Below, piece by piece: positions 9,601-18,407 of a stretch of DNA of 30,156 bases. The notes under the pieces were generated by a model. That model searched no databases, had not been told where the DNA came from, and was given only the letters and a program-made list of their open reading frames with translations. Numbering within the stretch: position 1 is the stretch's first letter; each line of letters begins with the position of its first letter. The position numbers were made by a program, and so were the translations under genes. Origin of the DNA: Moraxellaceae bacterium UBA2477 (GTDB taxonomy: Bacteria > Pseudomonadota > Gammaproteobacteria > Pseudomonadales > Moraxellaceae); assembly GCA_002342025.1 (NCBI GenBank), contig DDPD01000012.1, positions 9,838-39,993 of the forward strand, written 5' to 3'.

Positions 9601-10242
9601 GGCTTGAGCGTGAGCTTGGCTGAGTGGGACTCTGCCAGTGAGCCCTTACGCTTGCCTTCGCTGTATCGTGGTGATGCCGGGCTGGCACTGATCAGCCTCA
9701 ATGCCAGCCGTTTCTGCAACAAGGGCACAGCGAAACTGAATGGCAAGGATGGGCTGAATCTGAGCAGGCTCAGATTCGACAAGCTGCTCAACAGCTGGGT
9801 GCTGGCTTCGCTCGCGGCCTTGCAGCCAGAGCCGGTGCAGGTGGTCGTGGTGGCCCGCGATGTCACACTGACCTGGCAGCCGCGTGCTCGCGACGAAGCC
9901 ATCAGCACACTGACTGCCTGGCTGCAGGCCTGGGCCTTACACACCCAGCGACCGCTGCCGATTGCCGTCAATACCGCCCTGACGTTCTTGGCTTTTCGGG
10001 ATGAAAAAGGTGAAGCGGTGGCCTACACCAAGGCCGCTGAAACCTACCACGGCGTCTTCAAAATGGATGGCGAAAAAGACCGGCGGCCTAGCCTGTCACG
10101 GCAGTTTCCCGATTTCGACACGCTCTGGCAGAGCGGTGACTTCGCACACTGGGCCAGCGTGCTTTATCAGCCGATGCTAACGGCGTTGCAGTCTGGTGCA
10201 CTCACCGCTATTTCGGCCGAAGACCAAGGGGATGACGCATGA
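6634..10242 (+). CDS. recC: RecC, exodeoxyribonuclease V gamma subunit
   Basis: RecC is the Chi-recognition subunit of RecBCD, which processes double-strand DNA ends for RecA loading. The protein is about 1200 residues, a little longer than E. coli RecC (about 1120). It starts with the family signature LVLHGNQLEHL and VVQSNGIAQWL. It is organised like an inactivated SF1 helicase (for example PFRVVCLLGMNEADYPR near residue 710 and REDDRYLMLEALLSAREQLYISW) followed by a PD-(D/E)XK-like inactive C-terminal region. No Walker A lysine is seen, as expected for RecC. Two ATGs, 6628 and 6634, are possible. I prefer 6634 because AAGGG ends 6 bases before it. The stop overlaps the recB start as ATGA. 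No ptrA gene lies between recC and recB, unlike in E. coli. Confidence 0.95.
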   Translation: MRQAVDIAPGLLVLHGNQLEHLRQLVTSWVASHPLRPLESDVMVVQSNGIAQWLRMALAADPEFAADGTQIGGGCGIAAAVDVQLPARFLWQVYRAVLGADAIPTESPLDKQPLTWRLLRLLPQVLTQPEFAPLARYLSDDALGRRRYQLAERLADLYDQYQVYRADWLNDWAQGEDQVRLSRGGTQALPPHQRWQAALWRALLNDLRADGLATAGSRALVHPQFLQAVSQRSERPSALPRRVVIFGLSALPAQALEVLAAIAPWCQVILAVLNPCQYYWGDIVEDRDLLRQAYRRQAQKPGMPATGLSAEDWHQHAHPLLAAWGRQGRDFLSLLDNTEANKFISPLLAAFQENRHDFFTEPVTQTLLGQLQDDVLNLRPLAETRDLWPAVKATQDVSLRCHIAHSARREVEILHDQLLARFAADPTLRPRDVIVMVPDVNTYAALVQAVFGQFERGHPRHLPFALADQRQRGVQPLLIALEYLLALPEQRITATEIMDLLDVPALRLRFGLALSDLPLLRRWISQAGIRWGIDGAQRATQGMSAQWDANTWQFGLDRLLLGYAVGDRPLTTSDGATLIPCDEAAGLSAALLGPLSDLLVALSITLNELQQPATPAQWQARLQQLMARFFSTEARSDNADQIAADTALLGQLQTALASWQGHCQQAGVVEALPLVLVREAWLAGLDAGGLQQRFLAGSINFCTLMPMRAIPFRVVCLLGMNEADYPRRQPPLDFDLMASDYRPGDRSRREDDRYLMLEALLSAREQLYISWIGRHVRDNSERAPSVLVGQLREHIAQGWTLAGGGDLLAALTTVHPLQPFSPRYFTPGSGVFSYAGEWLAQHQQKLDEPSIELLPAMEPALPITVEGLQRLINAPVGQFFKTRLKVQLDREEQTLEDHEPFDLRGLNHYAALQQVLDGARLSVEHQPLTDALAALPAALTETTQRLQGEGRLPLAGFGTRWQTALQADALNQLQRWLHVQAQWPQAVAGGLSVSLAEWDSASEPLRLPSLYRGDAGLALISLNASRFCNKGTAKLNGKDGLNLSRLRFDKLLNSWVLASLAALQPEPVQVVVVARDVTLTWQPRARDEAISTLTAWLQAWALHTQRPLPIAVNTALTFLAFRDEKGEAVAYTKAAETYHGVFKMDGEKDRRPSLSRQFPDFDTLWQSGDFAHWASVLYQPMLTALQSGALTAISAEDQGDDA

Positions 10243-13200
10243 CCCGCGCCCTAGAGACGCAACCGCGCTTGCCTCCTTTGGCACTACGCTTTCCCTTGCA
10301 TGGCTCGCGCCTGATCGAAGCCAGCGCGGGTACTGGCAAGACCTACACTATCGCGGCTCTGTATGTGCGCCTCGTGCTCGGCCACGGCCCTGACAACACG
10401 GCGTTCAGTCGCGCCTTGCTGCCCTCCGAGATTCTCGTGGTGACCTTTACCGAGGCCGCCACGCAGGAGCTGCGCGACCGTATCCGCCGACGGCTGGTCG
10501 AGAGCGCCCGCGCGTTTCGCGGCGAGCTGCCGAGCAAGCCAGATGACTTCCTGCAAGGCCTGCTGGATGACTATCCTGCCGAGCTTTATGCCGCACTGGC
10601 GCGTCAGCTCGATCTGGCTGCGCAGAGCATGGACGACGCTGCCATTGCCACCATCCACGGCTGGTGCCAGCGCATGCTGCGCGAGCATGCCTTCGACAGC
10701 GGCAGCTTGTTCACTGAGGTGCTGGAACCCGATCTGAGCGAACTGCTGACCGAGGCCGTGCGCGATTATTGGCGGGCCGAGGCTTACCCGTTGTCGCAGG
10801 ATGCGCTGGCGCTGATCGAATCGGCCTGGCAATCGCCGGATGCCATGCTGCCGACCCTGCGTCAGCTTTTTGCTAGTAACGATGCTGTGCCAGCGGACAG
10901 CTTGCAGGATGCGCTGAAGCAGGCGCTGGCGCAGTGGCAGGCGTTGAAAGCGCCGTGGCTGGCGAGGGCAGATCATATCGAGGCGGTATTGTCGGCCGCG
11001 ATTGATGCCGGCCAGTTCCTCGGCAACAAGCTCAGTCACAAGTACCTGACTTCGCGTCTGAAAACCTTGCGCGACTGGGCGGCATCACCGACTGCCACCG
11101 CCTTCGATAAAGACGGCAAAGAAAATCTGAGAAAGCTCTGCTTGCCCTACTTGCACGAGGCGCTAAATGCTAAGACCCCCATGCCCGACAGCCTCAGTCA
11201 GGACCCGGTCTTGCAGGCTCTGGCCGATCTGCCTGAGCAAGTCGCGGCCTTACCCAAACCCATCGATGCCGCCTGGCATCACGCCGCGCAATCCGTCAGC
11301 CAGCGCTTCACCGCCGCCAAGCAAGCACGCGCCTTACTGGGCTTCGATGACCTGCTCACACGCCTTGATGCTGCCCTGCAAGGCGAGCGCGGCGATACCC
11401 TACGTGCGCTGATTCGTCAGCAGTTTCCGGTCGCGCTCATTGATGAGTTCCAGGACACCGACCCGCTGCAATACCGTCTCTTCGATGCCCTCTATGAGCT
11501 GGCCGCCAACCATTGCGAGCGCGGTATTTTCCTGATCGGCGACCCCAAGCAGGCCATCTACAGTTTTCGTGGTGCGGACATTAATGCCTATTTGAAGGCG
11601 CGTCAGGACACCGCCGGACGCTTATCGGCACTGGACACGAATTTCCGTTCCAGCGGCGCGCTGGTTGCATCGGTCAACGCGCTGTTTGAGCAGGCCGAGG
11701 CGCGTGAAGGAGAACCAACTTTTGCCGGCGCCTTTGGCTATAAGCAGGCGGCTGAAAATCCCATGCCCTTTGTGCCGGTGCAAGCCAATCGCCTGTCACG
11801 GCAATGGACAGTGCTCGACTCCCCCGCTCCCGCGCTGACGCTATGGACTTTGTCTGGCGAAAGCATGTCCAGCGAAAGCATGTTGAGCAAAGCCGCCTAC
11901 ATTCAGGAAATGGCCACGCGCTGTGCCAGCGAGATGGTGCGCCTGCTCAACCTCGGTCAGCAGGGCCGTGCCGGCTTCCGGGCAGCAGATGACACATTAG
12001 TCTCGGTAACTGCCGCCGACATGGCGGTGCTGGTGCGCGACTTCACTGAAGCTTCAGCGATTCGCACGGCGTTGGCTGCCCGCGGTGTGCGAAGTGTCTA
12101 TTTGTCGGATCGCGACTCGTTGTTTGACAGCTTAGAAGCGCCGGATGTGCTGCGTCTGCTCATGGCCTGCGCAGCTCCAGAAAACGAGACGCTGATCCGC
12201 ACGGCATTGGCCAGTGCCAGCCTGGCACAGCCGCTGATTACGCTCGATGCCTTGCAGCGCGATGACCGCGCCCGCGAAGCCGCCTGCCTGCGTTTTGCCG
12301 ATTACCAGCGCTGCTGGCGCGAGCGCGGCGTATTGCCGCTGCTGCGTCGCGTTCTCTTTGACTACGACCTGCCGGCGCGCTGGCAGGTGGCGGTGGATGG
12401 CGAGCGCCGTCTCACCAACTGGCTACATCTGGCCGATCTACTGCAACAGGCCAGCCGCGAACTGGATGGCGAGCAGGCGCTGATCCGCTGGCTGCGCGAA
12501 CACATCGCTAGCGAAAACCGCTCCGAGGGCGAAGACACGCTGCGCTTAGAAAGCGACGAAGGGCTGGTCAAGGTCATCACCATCCACAAGTCCAAAGGCC
12601 TGGAATATCCGCTGGTGTTCTTGCCGTTTATTTGTGGCTTCAAGGATGCCAGCAGCACAAAGAAACCCGTGATGTTCTGGCATGACGGTGAACGCCGTCG
12701 AGCCGAGCTGAATCCCGATGCCCGCATGAGGGAGGAGGCTGAAGCTCAGCGTCTGCGCGAAGACATGCGCCTGCTCTATGTCGCGCTGACGCGTGCCCAG
12801 CATGCCTGTTGGCTGGGGCTGGCGCATCTGGGTCATGGCAAGGCGTCGTACTTGCAGGAGTCGGCTATTGGTGTGCTGCTTTGGGGCAAGACACCGCTGG
12901 TGGACCCGGCGAGCTGGGCCGATCAGCTGGCGGAGAACTTGGCTGCGTCTGCAAGCTTGGCGCCTGCCACGGGCATGCAAATATTACCGGCGCCAGACGC
13001 GGTAGACACCCTTTTTAACGCTCCCGTGCCCGACACACAAACGCTGGCCGTGCGGCCGCTCGCGCGTCGGCAAGAGCAGCCTTGGTGGATCGCGTCCTAC
13101 AGCGCTATTCGCTATCAGCCGCAGTCAGCAACGTCTCTCGTTGCAGCGCAGACGCGACACGATGATGCCGCGCCGCAATCCGCGCGCGAGCAGCAGCAAC

Positions 13201-14006
13201 TTGATGACGAACCGCTGAGCCCAGCGTGGGTGATGTCCGGGCCCACTGCTCTGGCAGAAATAGCGGAAGGCGACCAAGCCATTCAGCAGTTCCCGCGCGG
13301 AGCTCGCTGGGGCGACTTCCTCCACGGCCTATTTGAGGTTGCGGCCGAGCAGGGTTTTGCCTCGGTTGTGCGCGATCCATCCGCACTGAATGGTGTGATT
13401 GAGCAACGTTGCGCCAGTGCCGGCATCAGCGAGCAAGCCCGCGTGGTGCAGCGCTGGATTTTGCGTTGCCTGACGCATCCGCTGCCACTGCCGGACGGTA
13501 CTCAGGCGGCTTTGGCGGATGCGGAAGACTGGAAGGCCGAGCTGGAGTTTCTGCTGCCGGCACAGGGTGTTGAAATCACCGATCTCGATGCGCTCGCGCA
13601 GGAAGAGACCTTGCCTGGCTATGCAAAAGCCGCCGCACAACCGGGCTTGCTGAATGGCTTGTTCAAGGGCTTTATCGACCTCGTGTTCGTGCACGCGGGT
13701 CGCTATTACGTACTCGATTACAAATCCAACGCGCTGGGTGGCACGGCTGGCGACTACCACCCAGAGGCGATCGCCGAAGCCATGGCCGAGCATCGCTATG
13801 ACCTGCAATACCTGTGCTATGTGCTCGCGCTGCATCGACAGTTACGTGTGCGCCTACCCGGCTATGACTACGATCGAGATATCGGCGGCGTGGTGTACTT
13901 TTTCCTGCGCGGAATTGACGGCCCAGCCAGCGGCGTCTTTAGTCATAAGCCTTCACGCGCGGTGATTGAGGCTATGGATACCTTATTTCAAGGAGGCCAG
14001 GCATGA
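10239..14006 (+). CDS. recB: RecB, exodeoxyribonuclease V beta subunit (helicase-nuclease)
   Basis: This 1255-residue 3'-5' SF1A helicase carries a C-terminal nuclease. Walker A EASAGTGKT spans residues 27-35 (Lys34). Further helicase motifs are IDEFQDTDPLQ (II), LIGDPKQAIYSFRGAD (III), a Thr-Asn-Phe-Arg element (LDTNFRSSG), VITIHKSKGLEYP (V) and LLYVALTRAQ (VI). The nuclease site has His1029 (DFLHGLF), Asp1147 (GFIDLVF), Asp1160 and Lys1162 (LDYKSN). The 13-residue Asp-Asp and two-residue Asp-Lys spacings match E. coli Asp1067/Asp1080/Lys1082. All catalytic residues are therefore present and the subunit should be active. It is coupled by ATGA overlaps to recC upstream and recD downstream. 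It forms the RecBCD heterotrimer, which acts on broken chromosomes and linear foreign DNA. Confidence 0.97.
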   Translation: MTRALETQPRLPPLALRFPLHGSRLIEASAGTGKTYTIAALYVRLVLGHGPDNTAFSRALLPSEILVVTFTEAATQELRDRIRRRLVESARAFRGELPSKPDDFLQGLLDDYPAELYAALARQLDLAAQSMDDAAIATIHGWCQRMLREHAFDSGSLFTEVLEPDLSELLTEAVRDYWRAEAYPLSQDALALIESAWQSPDAMLPTLRQLFASNDAVPADSLQDALKQALAQWQALKAPWLARADHIEAVLSAAIDAGQFLGNKLSHKYLTSRLKTLRDWAASPTATAFDKDGKENLRKLCLPYLHEALNAKTPMPDSLSQDPVLQALADLPEQVAALPKPIDAAWHHAAQSVSQRFTAAKQARALLGFDDLLTRLDAALQGERGDTLRALIRQQFPVALIDEFQDTDPLQYRLFDALYELAANHCERGIFLIGDPKQAIYSFRGADINAYLKARQDTAGRLSALDTNFRSSGALVASVNALFEQAEAREGEPTFAGAFGYKQAAENPMPFVPVQANRLSRQWTVLDSPAPALTLWTLSGESMSSESMLSKAAYIQEMATRCASEMVRLLNLGQQGRAGFRAADDTLVSVTAADMAVLVRDFTEASAIRTALAARGVRSVYLSDRDSLFDSLEAPDVLRLLMACAAPENETLIRTALASASLAQPLITLDALQRDDRAREAACLRFADYQRCWRERGVLPLLRRVLFDYDLPARWQVAVDGERRLTNWLHLADLLQQASRELDGEQALIRWLREHIASENRSEGEDTLRLESDEGLVKVITIHKSKGLEYPLVFLPFICGFKDASSTKKPVMFWHDGERRRAELNPDARMREEAEAQRLREDMRLLYVALTRAQHACWLGLAHLGHGKASYLQESAIGVLLWGKTPLVDPASWADQLAENLAASASLAPATGMQILPAPDAVDTLFNAPVPDTQTLAVRPLARRQEQPWWIASYSAIRYQPQSATSLVAAQTRHDDAAPQSAREQQQLDDEPLSPAWVMSGPTALAEIAEGDQAIQQFPRGARWGDFLHGLFEVAAEQGFASVVRDPSALNGVIEQRCASAGISEQARVVQRWILRCLTHPLPLPDGTQAALADAEDWKAELEFLLPAQGVEITDLDALAQEETLPGYAKAAAQPGLLNGLFKGFIDLVFVHAGRYYVLDYKSNALGGTAGDYHPEAIAEAMAEHRYDLQYLCYVLALHRQLRVRLPGYDYDRDIGGVVYFFLRGIDGPASGVFSHKPSRAVIEAMDTLFQGGQA

Positions 14007-16111
14007 GCTTATTCAACGCCGCTAGCCTCTCTGTGGATGCCTTGCTGACCTCGTTAGATCATTGGGTCAGTTGGGGCTGGTTGCGCAGTGTGGATCGCGC
14101 CTTAGTGCACTGGCAGATGCGACAGCAACCGAACTCGCCAGCATCGGTATTGCTACTAACGGCGCTGGCCAGTCACCAAGTCGGTCGAGGCCATGTCTGT
14201 CTCGACCTGACGGCTTTACTGAGCGATGCCTCCGCGACCTTGGCTATACCCCCCGAGCGCACACGTCTGACGGCAGACCATCAAGCGCATTTGCCACAGC
14301 AGTTGCTTGCCCAAAGCATAGGCACACACGATCTACAGCAATACGTATTGGCCTCATTGCCGAGTTTGTCTGAGGTGCTGGCGCGACACTCCAGCATTTT
14401 GCTCATGGATGAGACAAGACTCTATCTGCGCCGCTATTTCGACAGCGAGCAGCGCGTTGCGGCAGCGATTCATGCGCGTTTGCAATCTCAGGATCAGGCG
14501 ACGGATGCAGCTCTGCTAAACGCCTCCGATGCAGACTTGCGCCAAGGTCTGCAAACGCTTTTTACGGTGAGCGAAGCCGCAGCGACCTCGGCTCTACCTG
14601 ATTGGCAACGTGCCGCCTGCGCGATTGCGGCTCGCCATCGATTCAGCATCATTACCGGTGGCCCCGGCACGGGCAAAACCACCACGGTGGTGCGTTTGCT
14701 GGCCCTCTTGCAAACACAGGCGTTGCAGCTCGGTGCTCCCCTGCGCATTAAGCTTGCCGCTCCCACCGGTAAGGCGGCGGCACGACTGACCGAATCCATC
14801 GGGCGTCAGCGTGCTGCTTTAACGGTGTCTTCAGCCGTTCGTGAGGCTATCCCTAGCCAAGTCAGTACGCTGCATCGCTTACTCGGAAGCTTGCCGGATA
14901 CACGTCATTTCCGGCATCACGCGGGCAATCGATTGGCTTTGGATGTCTTGGTGATTGACGAGGCTTCGATGATTGATCTCGACCTCATGGACAGCGTTCT
15001 CGCCGCCTTGCCGTCTTCGGCACGACTTATTTTGCTCGGTGACAAGGATCAGCTCGCGTCGGTGGAGGCGGGGGCCGTGCTTGGTGAGCTTTGCTTGCAC
15101 GCGGAAGAGGGCTATTACGATCCCGCGACGTTAAGCTGGCTCAGTGCGGTCACCGGTCAGGCGTTTAATCAGGAGGCCAGTCACGCGGGTTTAACGCTTG
15201 GCTCAGTCCTAACGCAGCCGTTGGCTCAGCACACGGTGATGTTGCGACAGTCTCGGCGATTCGGACCCGACAGCGGTATTGGTCGCCTCGCGCAAGCAGT
15301 GAATCAGGGGGATGTGGTCGCCGCGAAAGCCGTGTTAGCGAGCCAGCAGCCCGACGCTCAGGCCTTAGCACGGTCAGATGCAGCGCTCACGCAGTGGTTG
15401 ATCGAGGGCGATGCGGCGCGGTCTGCTGTGGGCTATCGCGCCTATCTGCAAGTCTTGCAGGCGCAACGGCCCGCATTGCGCGGGCTATCCGTTCAAGCGG
15501 CGGAGCAGGCCCTGAGTGTGTGGGCGCAGGCCGTGCTGCTGGCCTTTGATCGATTCCGCTTACTGTGCGCGGTACATGATGGACCAGCGGGCGTTGACAT
15601 GCTCAATCTGCGAATTGCACAGGCATTGCAGCGCGAAGGATGGTTAACGGCTGCCACGGCTTGGTATGAGGGCCGCCCGGTGATGATGACGCGCAATGAT
15701 TACGCACTGGGCTTAATGAATGGCGACATTGGCATTGCCCTGCGTGTGCCCTCGGATGCGCCGGATCAGCCGGACGCATTACGCGTGGTATTTCCTCGTC
15801 ATGCCGCGGGCGAGCAAGAGTCTGCTGCGTTGCACTGGGTGTTACCCAGCCGTCTCGACGAAGCCGTTACGGTTTTCGCCATGACCGTCCACAAAGCGCA
15901 GGGCTCGGAGTTCGAGCACACTGCGCTGTTGCTGCCGCCGCAGCGCAGTCCGGTGTTGACCCGAGAATTGATTTACACCGGCATTACCCGCGCTCAGAAG
16001 GTGTTTACCTTACTGACCAGCAGCGACGGTATATGGGAAATGGCAATGACACAGCGAGTGCAGCGGGCGAGTGGTTTACGTCAGGCATTGGATCGATTAG
16101 TGGGTGCTTGA
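14003..16111 (+). CDS. recD: RecD, exodeoxyribonuclease V alpha subunit (5'-3' helicase)
   Basis: RecD is the fast 5'-3' SF1B motor of RecBCD; here it has 702 residues against about 608 in E. coli. Walker A GGPGTGKTT lies at 219-227 (Lys225), followed by APTGKAAARL (motif Ia), VIDEASMIDL (motif II), ILLGDKDQLASVEAGAVLGEL (motif III) and, near the C-terminus, MTVHKAQGSEFEHTALLLP and YTGITRAQK (motifs V and VI). The N-terminal 200 residues are the RecB-interacting helical domain. The start codon overlaps the recB stop (ATGA), after an AAGGAGG-like ribosome binding site inside the recB end. Extra length sits mainly between motifs III and V (about residues 375-530). It is the last gene of the operon; no clear intrinsic terminator was seen in the 126 bases before the fabH-like gene. 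Confidence 0.96.
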   Translation: MSLFNAASLSVDALLTSLDHWVSWGWLRSVDRALVHWQMRQQPNSPASVLLLTALASHQVGRGHVCLDLTALLSDASATLAIPPERTRLTADHQAHLPQQLLAQSIGTHDLQQYVLASLPSLSEVLARHSSILLMDETRLYLRRYFDSEQRVAAAIHARLQSQDQATDAALLNASDADLRQGLQTLFTVSEAAATSALPDWQRAACAIAARHRFSIITGGPGTGKTTTVVRLLALLQTQALQLGAPLRIKLAAPTGKAAARLTESIGRQRAALTVSSAVREAIPSQVSTLHRLLGSLPDTRHFRHHAGNRLALDVLVIDEASMIDLDLMDSVLAALPSSARLILLGDKDQLASVEAGAVLGELCLHAEEGYYDPATLSWLSAVTGQAFNQEASHAGLTLGSVLTQPLAQHTVMLRQSRRFGPDSGIGRLAQAVNQGDVVAAKAVLASQQPDAQALARSDAALTQWLIEGDAARSAVGYRAYLQVLQAQRPALRGLSVQAAEQALSVWAQAVLLAFDRFRLLCAVHDGPAGVDMLNLRIAQALQREGWLTAATAWYEGRPVMMTRNDYALGLMNGDIGIALRVPSDAPDQPDALRVVFPRHAAGEQESAALHWVLPSRLDEAVTVFAMTVHKAQGSEFEHTALLLPPQRSPVLTRELIYTGITRAQKVFTLLTSSDGIWEMAMTQRVQRASGLRQALDRLVGA

Positions 16112-16237
16112 ATCCGCTGGATGGACCGTTGAATCTCGATTTTCCGATCTGTGTCAGACGAGAATTCGTTTTGGCGCGTTACAATAGTTGAACAAGCAGC
16201 TATGTCATGCTGATGAGTTAGCGTTAAGGGAATTTTC

Positions 16238-17245
16238 ATGAGTACACCACGCGCACGTATTTTAGGCTTGGGCACGTTTGTGCCGGCTCGCACCGTCACC
16301 AATCACGACCTGTCTGGGGTGATGGAAACCAGTCACGAATGGATTGTGGAGCGCTCGGGTATTGAAGAGCGTCATTGGGTGGAGCCAGAAGACGGCAACT
16401 ACACCATGGGCGTGAAAGCGGCGCGGGCGGCATTGGCCGACGCCCAAATGGACGCCAGTGAAATTGATTGCATCATTTACGCCACGTTATCGCCGGATTA
16501 TTTCTTCCCCGGCTGCGGCGTACTGGTTCAGCGCGAGTTGGGCATTGGCCATGTGCCCGCGTTTGATATCCGTCAGCAATGCTCAGGGTTTATCTACGGC
16601 TTGCAGATGGCTGATGTGTTTATTCGCGCCGGCCAATACAAAAATGTGTTGGTGATTGGTGGTGAAGTGCATTCTCGTGGCCTTGATAAGACGACGCGCG
16701 GCCGCACGGTCAGTGTGCTCTTTGGCGATGCTGCCGGTGCCGCCATTGTCGGTATCAGTGATGATCCCGATAGCGGTATTTTGATTAGCCGTGTGCACTC
16801 TGATGGCAGCGATGCCGAGTGCCTCGCCATGCAGTACCCGGGTATGGCGGCAGGTCGTGAACAATACGTCACGCACGACGATATTGATGAAGGTCGCATC
16901 TACCCCAACATGGAAGGCCAAAAAGTCTTTAAAAATGCGGTGAAGCGCATGCCTGAAGTGATTCAGGAAGTGCTGGAAGCGCAAGGCATGACCGTGGCCG
17001 ACATCGACATGCTGATTCCGCATCAAGCCAATTTGCGCATCAATGAAATGGTCGCCAAGCAACTGGGTATTGATGCCGCGCGCGTTCACAACAATATTCA
17101 GAAGTATGGCAACACCACGGCAGCGACCATCCCACTGTGTCTGTCGGAGGCTCGTGATTTGGGCAAGGTCAAAAAAGGCGACTTGGTGTGCCTCGTGGCC
17201 TTCGGTTCCGGCTTTACCTGGGGTTCGGTGCTGATGCGCTGGTAA
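16238..17245 (+). CDS. Beta-ketoacyl-ACP synthase III family protein (FabH-like)
   Basis: A 335-residue thiolase-fold condensing enzyme. The KAS III catalytic triad is complete: Cys115 (RQQCSGFIYGL), His262 (PHQANLRI) and Asn292 (KYGNTTAA). GDAAGAA and the glycine-rich C-terminal AFGSGFTWGS complete the family signature. Such enzymes condense an acyl-CoA with malonyl-ACP to start fatty-acid synthesis. Here the gene is alone, with no plsX, fabD, fabG or acpP beside it, so it may be an accessory KAS III with different acyl-CoA preference rather than the housekeeping FabH. AAGGGA lies 6 bases before the ATG. TACAAT at 16180-16185 could be a -10 element, but no good -35 accompanies it. The last 32 bases overlap the convergent ferredoxin-reductase gene. 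Confidence 0.88.
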   Translation: MSTPRARILGLGTFVPARTVTNHDLSGVMETSHEWIVERSGIEERHWVEPEDGNYTMGVKAARAALADAQMDASEIDCIIYATLSPDYFFPGCGVLVQRELGIGHVPAFDIRQQCSGFIYGLQMADVFIRAGQYKNVLVIGGEVHSRGLDKTTRGRTVSVLFGDAAGAAIVGISDDPDSGILISRVHSDGSDAECLAMQYPGMAAGREQYVTHDDIDEGRIYPNMEGQKVFKNAVKRMPEVIQEVLEAQGMTVADIDMLIPHQANLRINEMVAKQLGIDAARVHNNIQKYGNTTAATIPLCLSEARDLGKVKKGDLVCLVAFGSGFTWGSVLMRW

Positions 17246-18407
17246 GTAGGCTCTCGCTAAGCGCCATTTTACGGCGCATAAACTCCTGTGGGCTGTTGAT
17301 GCAGTCCGCCGCAATTAAGCGACCTTCGCGGAAATACAGGCAGGCGAAGCTCCGTCCGGTGGTCGGATCGCCGATGACTTCGACGGCATCGTATCCCGTG
17401 TTTAAGCCAGCAATTTGAAGCTTGAGATCGTATTGATCTGACCAGAACCATGGCAGCGCGCTAATGCGCTTGGTTTTGCCGCAGAGGGTGGCCGCGGCCA
17501 CCTTGGCGTGTTCGGCGGCATTGGGCACGGACTCTAGCCGCAGCTGCCGGCCATACCGAGGGCAGGTGAAGCTGGCACAGTCGCCTGCCGCGACAATGTC
17601 AGGATCGCTGCTGACCGCCTGAGCATTGATCACAATGCCATTGTCCACGGTCAATCCAGCGTCAGCGGCGAGCTCTGTATTGGGAACAACACCAATACCC
17701 ACGATCACCAAGTCAGCCGCAATGATTTCGCCAGAGGTTAAGGCAACCCCCTCGACTCTCTGCTCGCCCAGAATTGCGGAAACATGGCATTGGGTTCGTA
17801 GCGTCACGCCCTCTTCGCGATGCACACGGGCATAAAACTCGGACACAACAGGCGCCGTCACACGCTCTAGGACACGCTCAGCAGCCTCCACTACGGTTAC
17901 CGCAATGCCGAGCTTACGAAGCGACGCCGCTGTTTCTAAGCCGATGTAACCGGCCCCTAAGATGACCGCGTGGCGTGTCACGCTCAGGTCGGCACGAATC
18001 GCGTTGATGTCGGTCAGGGTGCGCAATAAGTGAACGCCGGGCAGGTCAATCCCCGGTAGGGTTAAGCGGCGAGGGCGAGCGCCTAAGCAGAGTGCCAATT
18101 TGCTGTAGGCCAGCGTGCTACCGTCCGCCATCGTGATGCTGTGGGCTTCACGGTTAATGGCGGTGACGCGGCCAGCCTGCAAGGTGATGCCTTGTTTGGC
18201 GTAAAACTCAGGGGCGCGAATGAGCAGGTCATCTAAGCTGGCATGGCCGGTCAGAAAAGTCTTGGACAGGGGTGGTCGGTGGTAGGGCGGCTCAGGCTCA
18301 TCGCCAATCAGCACGATGTCTTCGCTCCAGCCCTCCTGACGAAGGCTGGCGCATAGTTGAGCGCCTGCATGACTGGCTCCCACCACAATGATTCGGCCCT
18401 GGCTCAC
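17214..18407 (-). CDS. FAD-dependent ferredoxin reductase (putidaredoxin/rubredoxin reductase type)
   Basis: A 397-residue two-dinucleotide flavoprotein. An N-terminal FAD motif of variant form GASHAG sits at residues 10-15, the NAD(P)H motif GAGYIG at 151-156, and the second FAD motif AAGDCAS at about 273-279. PPYHRPPLSK matches the conserved region of the oxygenase-coupled NADH-ferredoxin reductases. It would pass electrons from NAD(P)H to the ferredoxin encoded three genes upstream, and so to the P450. Its start overlaps the desaturase-family gene as ATGA, and it is last in a four-gene operon. Its 3' end runs 32 bases into the convergent fabH-like gene and no terminator lies between them. 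The class assignment is secure; the exact partner is inferred from the operon. Confidence 0.9.
   Translation of the reverse strand: MSQGRIIVVGASHAGAQLCASLRQEGWSEDIVLIGDEPEPPYHRPPLSKTFLTGHASLDDLLIRAPEFYAKQGITLQAGRVTAINREAHSITMADGSTLAYSKLALCLGARPRRLTLPGIDLPGVHLLRTLTDINAIRADLSVTRHAVILGAGYIGLETAASLRKLGIAVTVVEAAERVLERVTAPVVSEFYARVHREEGVTLRTQCHVSAILGEQRVEGVALTSGEIIAADLVIVGIGVVPNTELAADAGLTVDNGIVINAQAVSSDPDIVAAGDCASFTCPRYGRQLRLESVPNAAEHAKVAAATLCGKTKRISALPWFWSDQYDLKLQIAGLNTGYDAVEVIGDPTTGRSFACLYFREGRLIAADCINSPQEFMRRKMALSESLLTSASAPNPR

Noticed and set aside
10284..11039. 251-residue minus-strand open frame
   Set aside because: Antisense to recB, whose helicase motifs are intact in this region; a GC-rich codon-bias shadow.
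12896..12903. GCTGGTGG, the E. coli Chi octamer, in recB (another copy at 26041-26048 in uvrB)
   Set aside because: About one copy of any octamer is expected by chance in 30 kb over both strands, and Chi differs between genera.
16583..17314. 243-residue minus-strand open frame
   Set aside because: Antisense to the fabH-like gene, which has a full catalytic triad; no recognisable domain in the shadow.
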